Below are positions 1 through 7,101 of a stretch of DNA of 64,000 nt, one piece after another. The translations under genes were made by a program, and so were the position numbers. Origin of the DNA: Microbacterium esteraromaticum (lineage in GTDB: Bacteria > Actinomycetota > Actinomycetes > Actinomycetales > Microbacteriaceae). A model generated the notes under the pieces. It saw only the letters and a program-made list of their open reading frames with translations. It had not been told where the DNA came from and did no database searches. Within the stretch, counting starts at the first letter, position 1; each line of letters begins with the position of its first letter. The stretch lies in assembly GCF_016907315.1 (NCBI RefSeq), contig NZ_JAFBBS010000001.1:3038001-3102000 (forward strand). Direction: 5' to 3'.

Positions 1-320
1 AGTACCGGCTCGGCAAGAGCCTGCGCAAGGCCGGCTTCGACTCCGAGGGCTTCGCGTCTTCGCTCGCCGAGCGCGAGCAGCGGATCAACGAGCTGCTCGC
101 GGGCTGGGTCGCATCGGGCGGGCAGAGCCGCATCGACGTCGACGGGCCGAGCATCATCGACCGCCGCACGTGGCGCTGCGCTCTGCCCGAGGGGGAGGTC
201 GGCTTCCTCTGCGGCGGCACTCACGTGCGCTCGCTCGCGGAGTTCGAGTCGATCACCGTGTCACTCGATCTCGGCGACCCGCAGCTGCTCGTCATGACGA
301 CCACCGCTGTCGCGGCCTGA
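1..320 (+). CDS. Alanyl-tRNA editing protein (AlaX-like), C-terminal part
   Basis: The window opens inside this gene; the reading frame runs from base 3 to a TGA at 318-320. About 105 residues are visible. They contain CGGTHV, the Cys-x3-His zinc site of the second additional domain shared by alanyl-tRNA synthetase and free-standing AlaX proteins, which hydrolyse Ser-tRNA(Ala) or Gly-tRNA(Ala). No aminoacylation domain or C-Ala domain follows, because the protein stops about 40 residues after the motif, so this is a free-standing editing protein and not alaS. The first zinc motif (HxxxH) lies outside the window. The next gene is convergent. Confidence 0.75.
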   Translation, partial: YRLGKSLRKAGFDSEGFASSLAEREQRINELLAGWVASGGQSRIDVDGPSIIDRRTWRCALPEGEVGFLCGGTHVRSLAEFESITVSLDLGDPQLLVMTTTAVAA

Positions 321-330
321 TCGCCGCTGA

Positions 331-489
331 TCACCACATGGCGCGGACGATGCGCACCGCATCCTCTGTGGTGAGCCCCTCACGGCGAGCTGCCGATGTG
401 AGCGCCCGAGCGGCGCGCGCCACCTCCTGCGAGACGGGGGCGGCGGATCTGCTCACTCGGGTGCCCGCTCCCTCGGGCACCGCTTCCAT
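331..489 (-). CDS. Small hypothetical protein coupled to RNB ribonuclease
   Basis: This 52-residue frame starts at an ATG whose A is the last base of the upstream RNB gene's stop codon on the minus strand (TGATG), the usual arrangement of translationally coupled genes. The product (MEAVPEGAGT... to ...VRIVRAMW) has no membrane segment or signal peptide. Its second half looks like one amphipathic helix pair rich in Ala, Arg and Glu. I do not recognise a family. Support is the coupling, codon usage like its neighbours, and the clean fit into the gap before the convergent editing gene. It could still be a chance frame. Confidence 0.55.
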   Translation of the reverse strand: MEAVPEGAGTRVSRSAAPVSQEVARAARALTSAARREGLTTEDAVRIVRAMW

Positions 490-1910
490 CACACGACGAA
501 TTCGACGGTGCCCTCGGAGACGTCGACCGCGGCGACCCGCAGCTTCACGGTCGCGCCAGGCTGGATGCCGACGGTGACGGGCGCCGTCGCCGTCACCGCG
601 GGTTCGGCGATCTGCACCGAGGCACGGTCCTCGCCGCGCAGCTCGATGACGGTGGCATCGATGGTCCGGCCCACCAGCGGCTGCAGCAGAGCCGCCTCGA
701 CGCGGTTGATCGTCTCGGCGTCCAGTCGCGATGCCCGCTGCGCGGAGTCCTGCATCAGGCCGGGCAGCAGGGGCAGCGACTCCCGAGCCCACGCGGGCGC
801 TGCCTCACCGCGAGACACGGCGAGGCAGATGGCCAGCGACCAGCGGTCGACCAGGCGACGCAGGGGAGCGGTCGTGTGGGCGTAAGGGGCCCCGATCGCG
901 GCCTGCGTGAGGTCGCCTTCGGGGAGCTGCCCGTCGAAGGTGATGTAGCCCGCACCGCGGAACAGGGCTGCAGCCGCTTCGAGCACCGGCAGCGCCACAG
1001 GGTCGGCGGTGTCGAGTGCACGCAGATAGTCGCCATACCGACCCGCGGTCCATGGGCGGCCGAGAGCCTCGGTCTGCCGTCGGAATCTGTCGAAGGCGCG
1101 CTCGTCCGGCTGCGGCATGGTGCGCAGCACGCCGACCTTCGCGTCGATCATCAGCTCGGCGGCAGCCATGCCTGTCATCAGCGACAGCTGCGCGTTCCAG
1201 TCCTCGATCGGCAGGGGGCGGCGGCGCTCTATGTCGTAGCGCCCGTCCTCACGCACCACGACCTCCTCATCAGGGAGGTTGAGACTCGCGCCCCCTCGCT
1301 GGGCCTCCTGTACTCGTCGCAGCTCGCCGATCTCCCGCAGCAGCGAGAGGTGGTCGTCGTCGCCGCGGTCGATGGCTGCCTGTGCTGAGGCGTAGTCGAG
1401 CTGATCGCGCGAGCGGATGAGCGCGCGCTCCAGCCGGAACCCGGTCTTCGCCCCCTCAGCGTCGAGCGCGAAGGTCCAGACGAGTGCGGGGCGCTCGACA
1501 CCCGCCAACAGCGACGCGCGATCCTCTGACAGCACCCGCGGATGCAGCGGGATGTTCCCGTCGGCCAGATACAGGGTCTGACCGCGCAGACGAGCCTGCG
1601 CATCGAGCGCACCTCCCGGCTCGACGTAGCCCGGCACATCGGCGATCGCATATCGCACCTGATATCCCGAACCCGCGCGCTCCAGCTGGAATGCCTGATC
1701 GAGGTCTTTCGAGCCCAGCGGATCGAGCGTCACGAAGGGCACGTCTCGCAGGTCGAGGTCGGGCGTGGGGGCGCTCGCCGCCTCGGCTTCGGCGATCGCC
1801 TCGGGCGGGAACTCGACCGGCGCCTCGATGCCGGCCCGAAGCGCTGCGAGCGCTTCGGCGAGCTCGCTCTGCTCGGCGGAAGAGGAGACATGTGATCGAC
1901 GCTGAGGCAT
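489..1910 (-). CDS. RNB-domain ribonuclease (RNase II/R family)
   Basis: This 473-residue protein has the RNase II/R catalytic domain over about residues 50-380 and an S1-like beta segment at the C-terminus; it lacks the two N-terminal cold-shock domains of E. coli RNase II, so it is the short type. The active-site strand TLDPLGSKDLDQAF places acidic residues at D63, D69 and D71. The fourth position, Asp in E. coli RNase II (D210), is Q72. The expected role is 3'-to-5' hydrolysis of single-stranded RNA using Mg2+. The ATG at 1910 follows TAGGGT on the minus strand by six bases, which fits a leaderless transcript. The 52-residue follower at 331-489 is coupled to its stop. Confidence 0.88.
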   Translation of the reverse strand: MPQRRSHVSSSAEQSELAEALAALRAGIEAPVEFPPEAIAEAEAASAPTPDLDLRDVPFVTLDPLGSKDLDQAFQLERAGSGYQVRYAIADVPGYVEPGGALDAQARLRGQTLYLADGNIPLHPRVLSEDRASLLAGVERPALVWTFALDAEGAKTGFRLERALIRSRDQLDYASAQAAIDRGDDDHLSLLREIGELRRVQEAQRGGASLNLPDEEVVVREDGRYDIERRRPLPIEDWNAQLSLMTGMAAAELMIDAKVGVLRTMPQPDERAFDRFRRQTEALGRPWTAGRYGDYLRALDTADPVALPVLEAAAALFRGAGYITFDGQLPEGDLTQAAIGAPYAHTTAPLRRLVDRWSLAICLAVSRGEAAPAWARESLPLLPGLMQDSAQRASRLDAETINRVEAALLQPLVGRTIDATVIELRGEDRASVQIAEPAVTATAPVTVGIQPGATVKLRVAAVDVSEGTVEFVV

Positions 1911-1988
1911 GCACCCACCCTACGCACGGCCCCCGCAACCTCGGGTAACAGCGGCCCTCCGCTCGCCCACGCCCAGTAGCGTGAAGAC

Positions 1989-2759
1989 ATGACGAACGCT
2001 GACAAGGCCCGCACCCTCATCGACCTCTACGAAGCGCCGGAGATCCTGCGCGTCGTCAACGTCTGGGACGTCGTCTCGGCGAAGGCCGTCGCCGCCCTGC
2101 CCGAGACGAAGGCTCTCGCCACCGCCGGCCACTCGATCGCTGCGACCTTCGGCTATGCCGACGGCCAGATCCCGCGCGACATCATGATCGATTTCGTCGG
2201 CCGCATCGCCGCCGCCGTCGACCTGCCGGTCACGGCCGACCTCGACGACGGCTACGGTGACGCAGGGGAGACCACTCGCCTGGCGATCGGCGCCGGGGTC
2301 GTCGGCGCGAACATCGAAGACCGCCTCGCGCCCTTCGCGGAGTCGCTCGCGAAGGTGGAGGCCATCGTGAAGGCGGCCGAAGCCGAGGGCGTGCCCTTCG
2401 CGCTCAACGCCCGTACCGACGCGATCGTGCGCGGTGGCGACAAGGCGCTCGCCGACAAGCTCGCGGACGCCGTCGAGCGCGGCCGCGCGTTCCTCGACGC
2501 CGGCGCGACCGCAGTGTTCGTGCCTGGCGTCCTGGATGCGGACGCCACCCGCATGCTCGTCGAGGGGATCGGGCACAACAAAGTCAGTGTCATCGGCCTC
2601 CCTGGTGCGCTCACGGCTGCGGAATACGAGGCGCTGGGAGCATCGCGCATCTCATACGGCCCGCTCACGCAGCGCGTGGCGCTCACCGCCCTGCAGGACC
2701 TCGCCACCGACCTGTACGCGAACGGCGTCATCCCTGAGGGCACCCGCGCGCTGAACTGA
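1989..2759 (+). CDS. Isocitrate lyase/PEP mutase family protein
   Basis: This 256-residue TIM-barrel protein belongs to the isocitrate lyase/phosphoenolpyruvate mutase superfamily, whose members form or break C-C or P-C bonds next to a carboxylate. ADLDDGYGD (residues 83-91) supplies the Mg2+-binding aspartates, and NARTDA is the second conserved strand. It lacks the KKCGH loop of true isocitrate lyases and the EDK-x-NS motif of PEP mutase, so it is more like the oxaloacetate decarboxylase/methylisocitrate lyase-like or unassigned members. The substrate cannot be told. TAGCGT at 1977-1982 ends six bases before the ATG, so a leaderless start is likely. Confidence 0.85.
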   Translation: MTNADKARTLIDLYEAPEILRVVNVWDVVSAKAVAALPETKALATAGHSIAATFGYADGQIPRDIMIDFVGRIAAAVDLPVTADLDDGYGDAGETTRLAIGAGVVGANIEDRLAPFAESLAKVEAIVKAAEAEGVPFALNARTDAIVRGGDKALADKLADAVERGRAFLDAGATAVFVPGVLDADATRMLVEGIGHNKVSVIGLPGALTAAEYEALGASRISYGPLTQRVALTALQDLATDLYANGVIPEGTRALN

Positions 2760-2774
2760 CCCACGACGGAACGG

Positions 2775-2809
2775 GTGATCACGGGTCACTAGACTTGGCC
2801 CGTGATCAC
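2775..2809. promoter_or_regulatory. Inverted repeat around the proS -10 and start codon
   Basis: GTGATCACGGG (2775-2785) and CCCGTGATCAC (2799-2809) are perfect 11-base inverted arms. A TAGACT -10 box (2790-2795) lies between them, and the proS GTG (2802) lies inside the right arm. The layout looks like an operator covering the core promoter, or a hairpin in read-through RNA. Confidence 0.5.
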
Positions 2810-4556
2810 GCGTCTGTCGAACTTCTTCCTCCGCACGCTCCGCGACGACCCGGCCGGCGCCGAGGTCGCCAGCCACAAGCTGCTGATCAGAGCCGGGTAC
2901 ATCCGTCCGCAGGCGGCGGGCATCTTCGCCTGGCTGCCGCTGGGTCTGCGCGTCAAGGCGAAGATCGAGGCCATCGTGCGCGAGGAGATGGCTGCGGCCG
3001 GAGCACAGGAGGTGCACTTCCCTGCGCTCATGCCGCGTGAGGCGTACGAGGCGACCGGCCGCTGGGACGAGTACGGCGATCTGCTGTTCCGTCTGAAGGA
3101 TCGCAAGGGTGGCGATTACCTCCTCGCTCCCACGCATGAGGAGGCGTTCACCCAGCTGGTGAAGGATCTGTACTCCTCGTACAAGGACCTCCCGCTGACG
3201 ATCTTCCAGATCCAGGACAAGTACCGCGACGAGGCGCGGCCCCGCGCCGGTCTCCTGCGCGGACGCGAGTTCACGATGAAGGACGCGTACTCGTTCGATG
3301 CGTCGGACGAGGGGCTCGACGCCAGCTACATGGCGCAGCGCGATGCGTACGAGCGCATCTTCCAGCGACTCGGCCTCGAGTACGCCATCGTTCAGGCCGA
3401 CGCCGGTGCGATGGGTGGCTCGCGCAGCGAGGAGTTCCTGCACCCGACTCCTGTCGGCGAGGACACCTTCGTGCGCAGCGAAGGAGGGTATGCGGCGAAC
3501 GTCGAGGCCTACACCACCACCGCTCCGGATGCTGTCGGCTGGGACGGTGTGGGGCCGGCGACGATCTTCGACTCGCCCGACACCCCGACCATCGACACGC
3601 TCGTGGCTCACGCGAACGCCGTGCTCGACGGCGAGTACACCGCTGCCGACACGCTCAAGAACGTGGTCCTCGCTCTGTCGCACCTCGACGGCTCTCGCGA
3701 GCTGGTGATCGTGGGCATCCCGGGCGATCGCGAGGTCGACATGAAGCGCGCCGAGGTCGCCTTCGCGCCCGCCGAGGTCGAAGCGGCAACCGACGCGGAC
3801 TTCGAGCGCAACCCGCTGCTCGTGTGCGGATACATCGGCCCGTGGTCCGAGACCGGCGCGGTGCTCGGCGAGGAGTCGGCGACCGGCATCCGGTATCTGG
3901 TCGACCCGCGCGTCGCCGATGGCACCCGGTGGATCACCGGCGCCAACATCGACCAGAAGCACGCGCACACCGTCGTCGCGGGGCGGGACTTCATCGCCGA
4001 CGGAGCGGTGGAGATCGCGAACGTCCGCGAGGGCGACCCGGCGCCGGACGGCTCAGGCCCCGTCTCACTGGCTCGCGGCATGGAGATCGGCCATGTCTTC
4101 CAGCTCGGACGCAAGTACGCCGAGGCTCTCGGTCTGAAGGTGCTCGACCAGAACGGCAAGCTCGTCACGGTCACCATGGGCTCCTACGGCATCGGAGTCA
4201 CGCGCATCCTCGCGATCATCGCCGAGCTGAACAACGACGACAAGGGTCTGATCTGGCCGGCATCCGTCGCTCCCTTCGACGTCCAGGTCGTCGCCGCAGG
4301 TCGCGACCAGATCGCCTTCGACGTCGCGGAGGACATCTCGAACCAGCTCGAGGCGGCCCGCCTCGAGGTGCTCTACGACGATCGAAAGAAGGTGTCGCCC
4401 GGCGTGAAGTTCGGTGACGCCGAGCTCGTCGGAGTCCCGAAGATCGTGATCGTCGGCCGTGGAGCGGCCGACGGCCAGGTCGAACTGTGGGACCGCGCAT
4501 CCGGTGAGCGAGAGGCGCTCTCGGCGGCCGAGGCCGTCGCACGACTGACCCGCTGA
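2802..4556 (+). CDS. proS: Prolyl-tRNA synthetase
   Basis: This cytosolic class II aminoacyl-tRNA synthetase joins proline to tRNA(Pro). Its 584 residues match the bacterial (ProS type 1) length, with an inserted editing domain between motifs 2 and 3, roughly residues 225-390. PTHEE (110-114) and the following motif 2 region ([12 protein letters not shown]) and motif 3 (GSYGIGVTR, 460-468) are intact; the anticodon-binding domain fills the last ~110 residues. The start is a GTG six bases after a TAGACT box, which fits a leaderless mRNA, and it sits inside an inverted repeat (2775-2809). The gene ends 44 bases before the LOG-family gene on the same strand. Confidence 0.97.
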   Translation: MITRLSNFFLRTLRDDPAGAEVASHKLLIRAGYIRPQAAGIFAWLPLGLRVKAKIEAIVREEMAAAGAQEVHFPALMPREAYEATGRWDEYGDLLFRLKDRKGGDYLLAPTHEEAFTQLVKDLYSSYKDLPLTIFQIQDKYRDEARPRAGLLRGREFTMKDAYSFDASDEGLDASYMAQRDAYERIFQRLGLEYAIVQADAGAMGGSRSEEFLHPTPVGEDTFVRSEGGYAANVEAYTTTAPDAVGWDGVGPATIFDSPDTPTIDTLVAHANAVLDGEYTAADTLKNVVLALSHLDGSRELVIVGIPGDREVDMKRAEVAFAPAEVEAATDADFERNPLLVCGYIGPWSETGAVLGEESATGIRYLVDPRVADGTRWITGANIDQKHAHTVVAGRDFIADGAVEIANVREGDPAPDGSGPVSLARGMEIGHVFQLGRKYAEALGLKVLDQNGKLVTVTMGSYGIGVTRILAIIAELNNDDKGLIWPASVAPFDVQVVAAGRDQIAFDVAEDISNQLEAARLEVLYDDRKKVSPGVKFGDAELVGVPKIVIVGRGAADGQVELWDRASGEREALSAAEAVARLTR

Positions 4557-4570
4557 CCGCGCCTGCGGCC

Positions 4571-4603
4571 CATGCTTCCACCCTGTGCCAGGGTGGAAGC
4601 ATG
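4571..4603. promoter_or_regulatory. Perfect inverted repeat ending on the LOG-gene start codon
   Basis: CATGCTTCCACCCT (4571-4584) and AGGGTGGAAGCATG (4590-4603) pair perfectly over 14 bases around a five-base loop, GTGCC. The right arm ends with the ATG at 4601-4603. In RNA it would bury the start codon; in DNA it could be an operator. It may also end proS transcription, although it has no T-run. Confidence 0.5.
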
Positions 4604-5635
4604 ACGGACGCCACGCTGAACGACGACCTGCGCCACGAGCTCACCGCGCTTCTCGACAAGGCTGGCATCCGCGCCGAGCGCGGTCTCGTGGCCAGGCTGC
4701 TGCAGACCTCGTTGTCGCTGGGGATGGAGAACACCGACCGTCTCGATCTGAAGATCGCCTCGGCCGCCCTGCAGGAGATGCACCTGGCGTTCCGGCTGTT
4801 CCAGCCGTTCCACCACGTGCCCAAGGTCACCGTGTTCGGCTCAGCACGGACCGCTGAGGACGACCCGCTCTACCTGCAGGCCCGAGATGTCGCGTCTGCG
4901 CTCGCAGACGACGGCTGGATGGTCGTCACTGGCGCGGGGCCAGGGATCATGCAGGCCGCCGCCGAGGGCGCCGGGTCGAAGATGTCACTCGGCGTCTCGA
5001 TCCGCCTGCCGTTCGAGGAGCGCGCGAACACGATCGTCGCGGAGAGCACCCAGGTGGTGTCGATGAAGTACTTCTTCACCCGCAAGCTCATGCTCATCAA
5101 GGAATCGCGCGGGTTCATCTGCCTTCCGGGCGGGTTCGGCACGATGGACGAGATGTTCGAGCTGCTCACCCTGCAGCAGACCGGCAAGGCCGAGCCGATG
5201 CCGATCGTGCTGCTGGATGCCCCGAACGGCACCTTCTGGGGCGGCCTCAAGCGCTTCGTCGACGAGCACCTCGCGCCCGCCGGCGTGATCTCGCCGCACG
5301 ATCTCGATCGCGTGCTGATCACCGATTCCGTCGAGGAGGCAGCGGCGAGCGTCACCGGATTCTGGCGCAACTACGACTCCCTGCGATGGGTGGGAGATCG
5401 ACTGGTGCTGCGGCTGGTGCACACGCCGACGGATGCCGAGGTCGAGAGCCTGAACGAGCGCTTCGGACATATGTGCGCGTCCGGCCGCATCGAGCGCACC
5501 GAGCCGCTCGATGTCGAGCGAACGGCGGGCGACGTCGTGGACCTGCCCCGTCTGGCGCTTCACCTCGAGCAGCGCAGCGTGGGCGGTCTGTATGCGCTGA
5601 TCCGCGCGATCAACGAGCTGCCCTCGGCGGGCTGA
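4601..5635 (+). CDS. LOG family protein (Rossmann nucleotide-binding)
   Basis: This 344-residue protein carries the LOG (LONELY GUY/TIGR00730) core at about residues 80-265, with the motif PGGFGTMDE (176-184) that binds the nucleotide in cytokinin riboside 5'-monophosphate phosphoribohydrolases. An N-terminal helical stretch of ~75 residues and a C-terminal ~80 residues extend the core, which is common in the long actinobacterial form. In bacteria the physiological substrate of these long LOG proteins is mostly unknown; purine nucleotide phosphoribohydrolase is the best guess. The start codon is the end of a perfect 14-base inverted repeat, and no clear Shine-Dalgarno sequence precedes it. 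Confidence 0.85.
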   Translation: MTDATLNDDLRHELTALLDKAGIRAERGLVARLLQTSLSLGMENTDRLDLKIASAALQEMHLAFRLFQPFHHVPKVTVFGSARTAEDDPLYLQARDVASALADDGWMVVTGAGPGIMQAAAEGAGSKMSLGVSIRLPFEERANTIVAESTQVVSMKYFFTRKLMLIKESRGFICLPGGFGTMDEMFELLTLQQTGKAEPMPIVLLDAPNGTFWGGLKRFVDEHLAPAGVISPHDLDRVLITDSVEEAAASVTGFWRNYDSLRWVGDRLVLRLVHTPTDAEVESLNERFGHMCASGRIERTEPLDVERTAGDVVDLPRLALHLEQRSVGGLYALIRAINELPSAG

Positions 5636-5640
5636 CCGCA

Positions 5641-6996
5641 TCAGCGGTCGGCGGATCGCTCCCTGTCGAGGATCGCGGCGGCGAAAGCCGCTCGATCGAC
5701 GGGATGCCCGAGGACGCTCTCGGCAGAGCGGCGGCCGGAGGCGTAGGCGGCGCCGACCGTCGCGGGTTCCTCGCCCCATGTCGCCTCGCCCGCGAAGCGC
5801 AGCCCGTCTGCGAACGGTCCCGCGAGCGCGTCATGATCGTGATGCGAGGCGCCGATCGGCAGGTGGGAGTACGAACCACGGGAGTACGGGTCGTCGCCCC
5901 ATCGCGTCACCCACGATCTCGTGGGCTGTCCGATCGCATCACCGTACAGTGCGCGGAGCGCGTTCACGGAGTCGGCCACGATCTCGGCATCCGGGAGGGT
6001 CTGAAGGTGACGCCCCAGCGGACCGGCGGCGAAAGTGAGCAGAGTCGGGATACCGCTGACCGCGGACACGTCGTACCAGGAGTGCCACCGTTCACCAGAC
6101 TCGCCCAGAGCGCGGATCACGTATGAGCCCTCGTTCCAGAATCGCTCGGCGAACTGCACGAACACTTTGTTGAACACGCCCATCCCGAGCTTCGAGATGC
6201 TCTCGGACGCCCGGTCGGGCAGCGGAGGATCGAAGGCGATGGCTCCCGCCTGCAGGACCCCGAGCGGAACCGTGACGACGACGTCCGCGCCCTCGAACGA
6301 GCCATCGCCCGTGCTCACGAGCCAGCCGTCGCCGACGCGGCGAATGCCATCGACCACCTGTTCGAGCCGCACATCCAGGCCAGTGGCGATCCGCCGAGGC
6401 AGTTCGTCATAGCCCCGCGGAAAGATCACCTCGTCCCCGTCGATGGCATCCTCGTCCAGGCCGTGCGCGTCGAGGTCGCCGATCCACGCGCCGCACTGCT
6501 CCTCCACCCGGTGGCGGAAGAACTCCCGGATCTCGTCGATCCGCTCGGGGCTCAGCCCGGAGGCATCCAGCGCTCTCTCCGTGACGTCGAGATAGCTCTC
6601 GCCGGGAGAGGAGCAGGCGATGAGGGCGCTCAACGAGCGGTCCACGGTCTCCACATCGGAGACCCACCGTGCCTCCGCGGCCGCGTCCATCCGTGCACCC
6701 GAGCCGTCGAAGTGCTCCATCGGCCGCCCCCCGACCTGGAAGCTGCCGACCGTGAACTCGATCGTCGGGATCGCGAGCGCCCGCACCAGCTCCCACAGCT
6801 CCGAACCCCGGATGCCGTGGACCCATGACGCCCCGAGGTCGACGGGAAACCCTGCGCTGCGGTCGGTCGACATGCGGCCACCGATTCGATCACGGGCCTC
6901 CAGCACCACGACCCTCCGGCCGGCATCCGCCAGCATTCGCGCGCAGGTCACGCCCGCCATCCCCGCACCGACGACAACAGTGTCGAATCGCTCCAT
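5641..6996 (-). CDS. Flavin-containing amine oxidase family protein
   Basis: This 451-residue FAD enzyme begins with the dinucleotide-binding fold: GAGMAG (residues 10-15), then LEARDRIGG with Glu33 as the ribose-binding acid. The C-terminal GRRSAESVLG region resembles the FAD-contacting end of monoamine/polyamine oxidases. Such enzymes oxidise primary or secondary amines with O2; the substrate here is not identifiable. The frame can be extended upstream to 7149, but ATG 6996 aligns with the family start and is preceded by CATACT and six bases, so I take it as the start. It ends five bases from the convergent LOG gene and is divergent from phoX. Confidence 0.85.
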   Translation of the reverse strand: MERFDTVVVGAGMAGVTCARMLADAGRRVVVLEARDRIGGRMSTDRSAGFPVDLGASWVHGIRGSELWELVRALAIPTIEFTVGSFQVGGRPMEHFDGSGARMDAAAEARWVSDVETVDRSLSALIACSSPGESYLDVTERALDASGLSPERIDEIREFFRHRVEEQCGAWIGDLDAHGLDEDAIDGDEVIFPRGYDELPRRIATGLDVRLEQVVDGIRRVGDGWLVSTGDGSFEGADVVVTVPLGVLQAGAIAFDPPLPDRASESISKLGMGVFNKVFVQFAERFWNEGSYVIRALGESGERWHSWYDVSAVSGIPTLLTFAAGPLGRHLQTLPDAEIVADSVNALRALYGDAIGQPTRSWVTRWGDDPYSRGSYSHLPIGASHHDHDALAGPFADGLRFAGEATWGEEPATVGAAYASGRRSAESVLGHPVDRAAFAAAILDRERSADR

Positions 6997-7038
6997 GCAC
7001 CCAGTATGCGCATCAGGTGCGCGGATCATTAAAGCTGC

Positions 7039-7056
7039 GTTCACCTGCTCGTCAAC
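7039..7056 (+). promoter_or_regulatory. Possible PHO box upstream of phoX
   Basis: GTTCACC (7039-7045) and CGTCAAC (7050-7056) are two seven-base direct-repeat units in an 11-base phase, resembling the GTTCACC-type boxes bound by PhoP in actinobacteria. The site is about 46 bases before the phoX start. It is a pattern match by eye only. Confidence 0.45.
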
Positions 7057-7101
7057 AGGTCCCGGCATCCTGGCACCGATCCGCACCGACGAGGAGGACA
7101 G

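Noticed and set aside
4571..4603. MerR-type promoter at the LOG gene
   Set aside because: The inverted repeat has a suitable spacing, but no TANNNT -10 box lies at the right place and no MerR gene is near.
5641..6996. Functional link of the amine oxidase with the polyamine-type importer
   Set aside because: The genes are 25 kb apart and share no visible regulatory site; the oxidase substrate is unknown.
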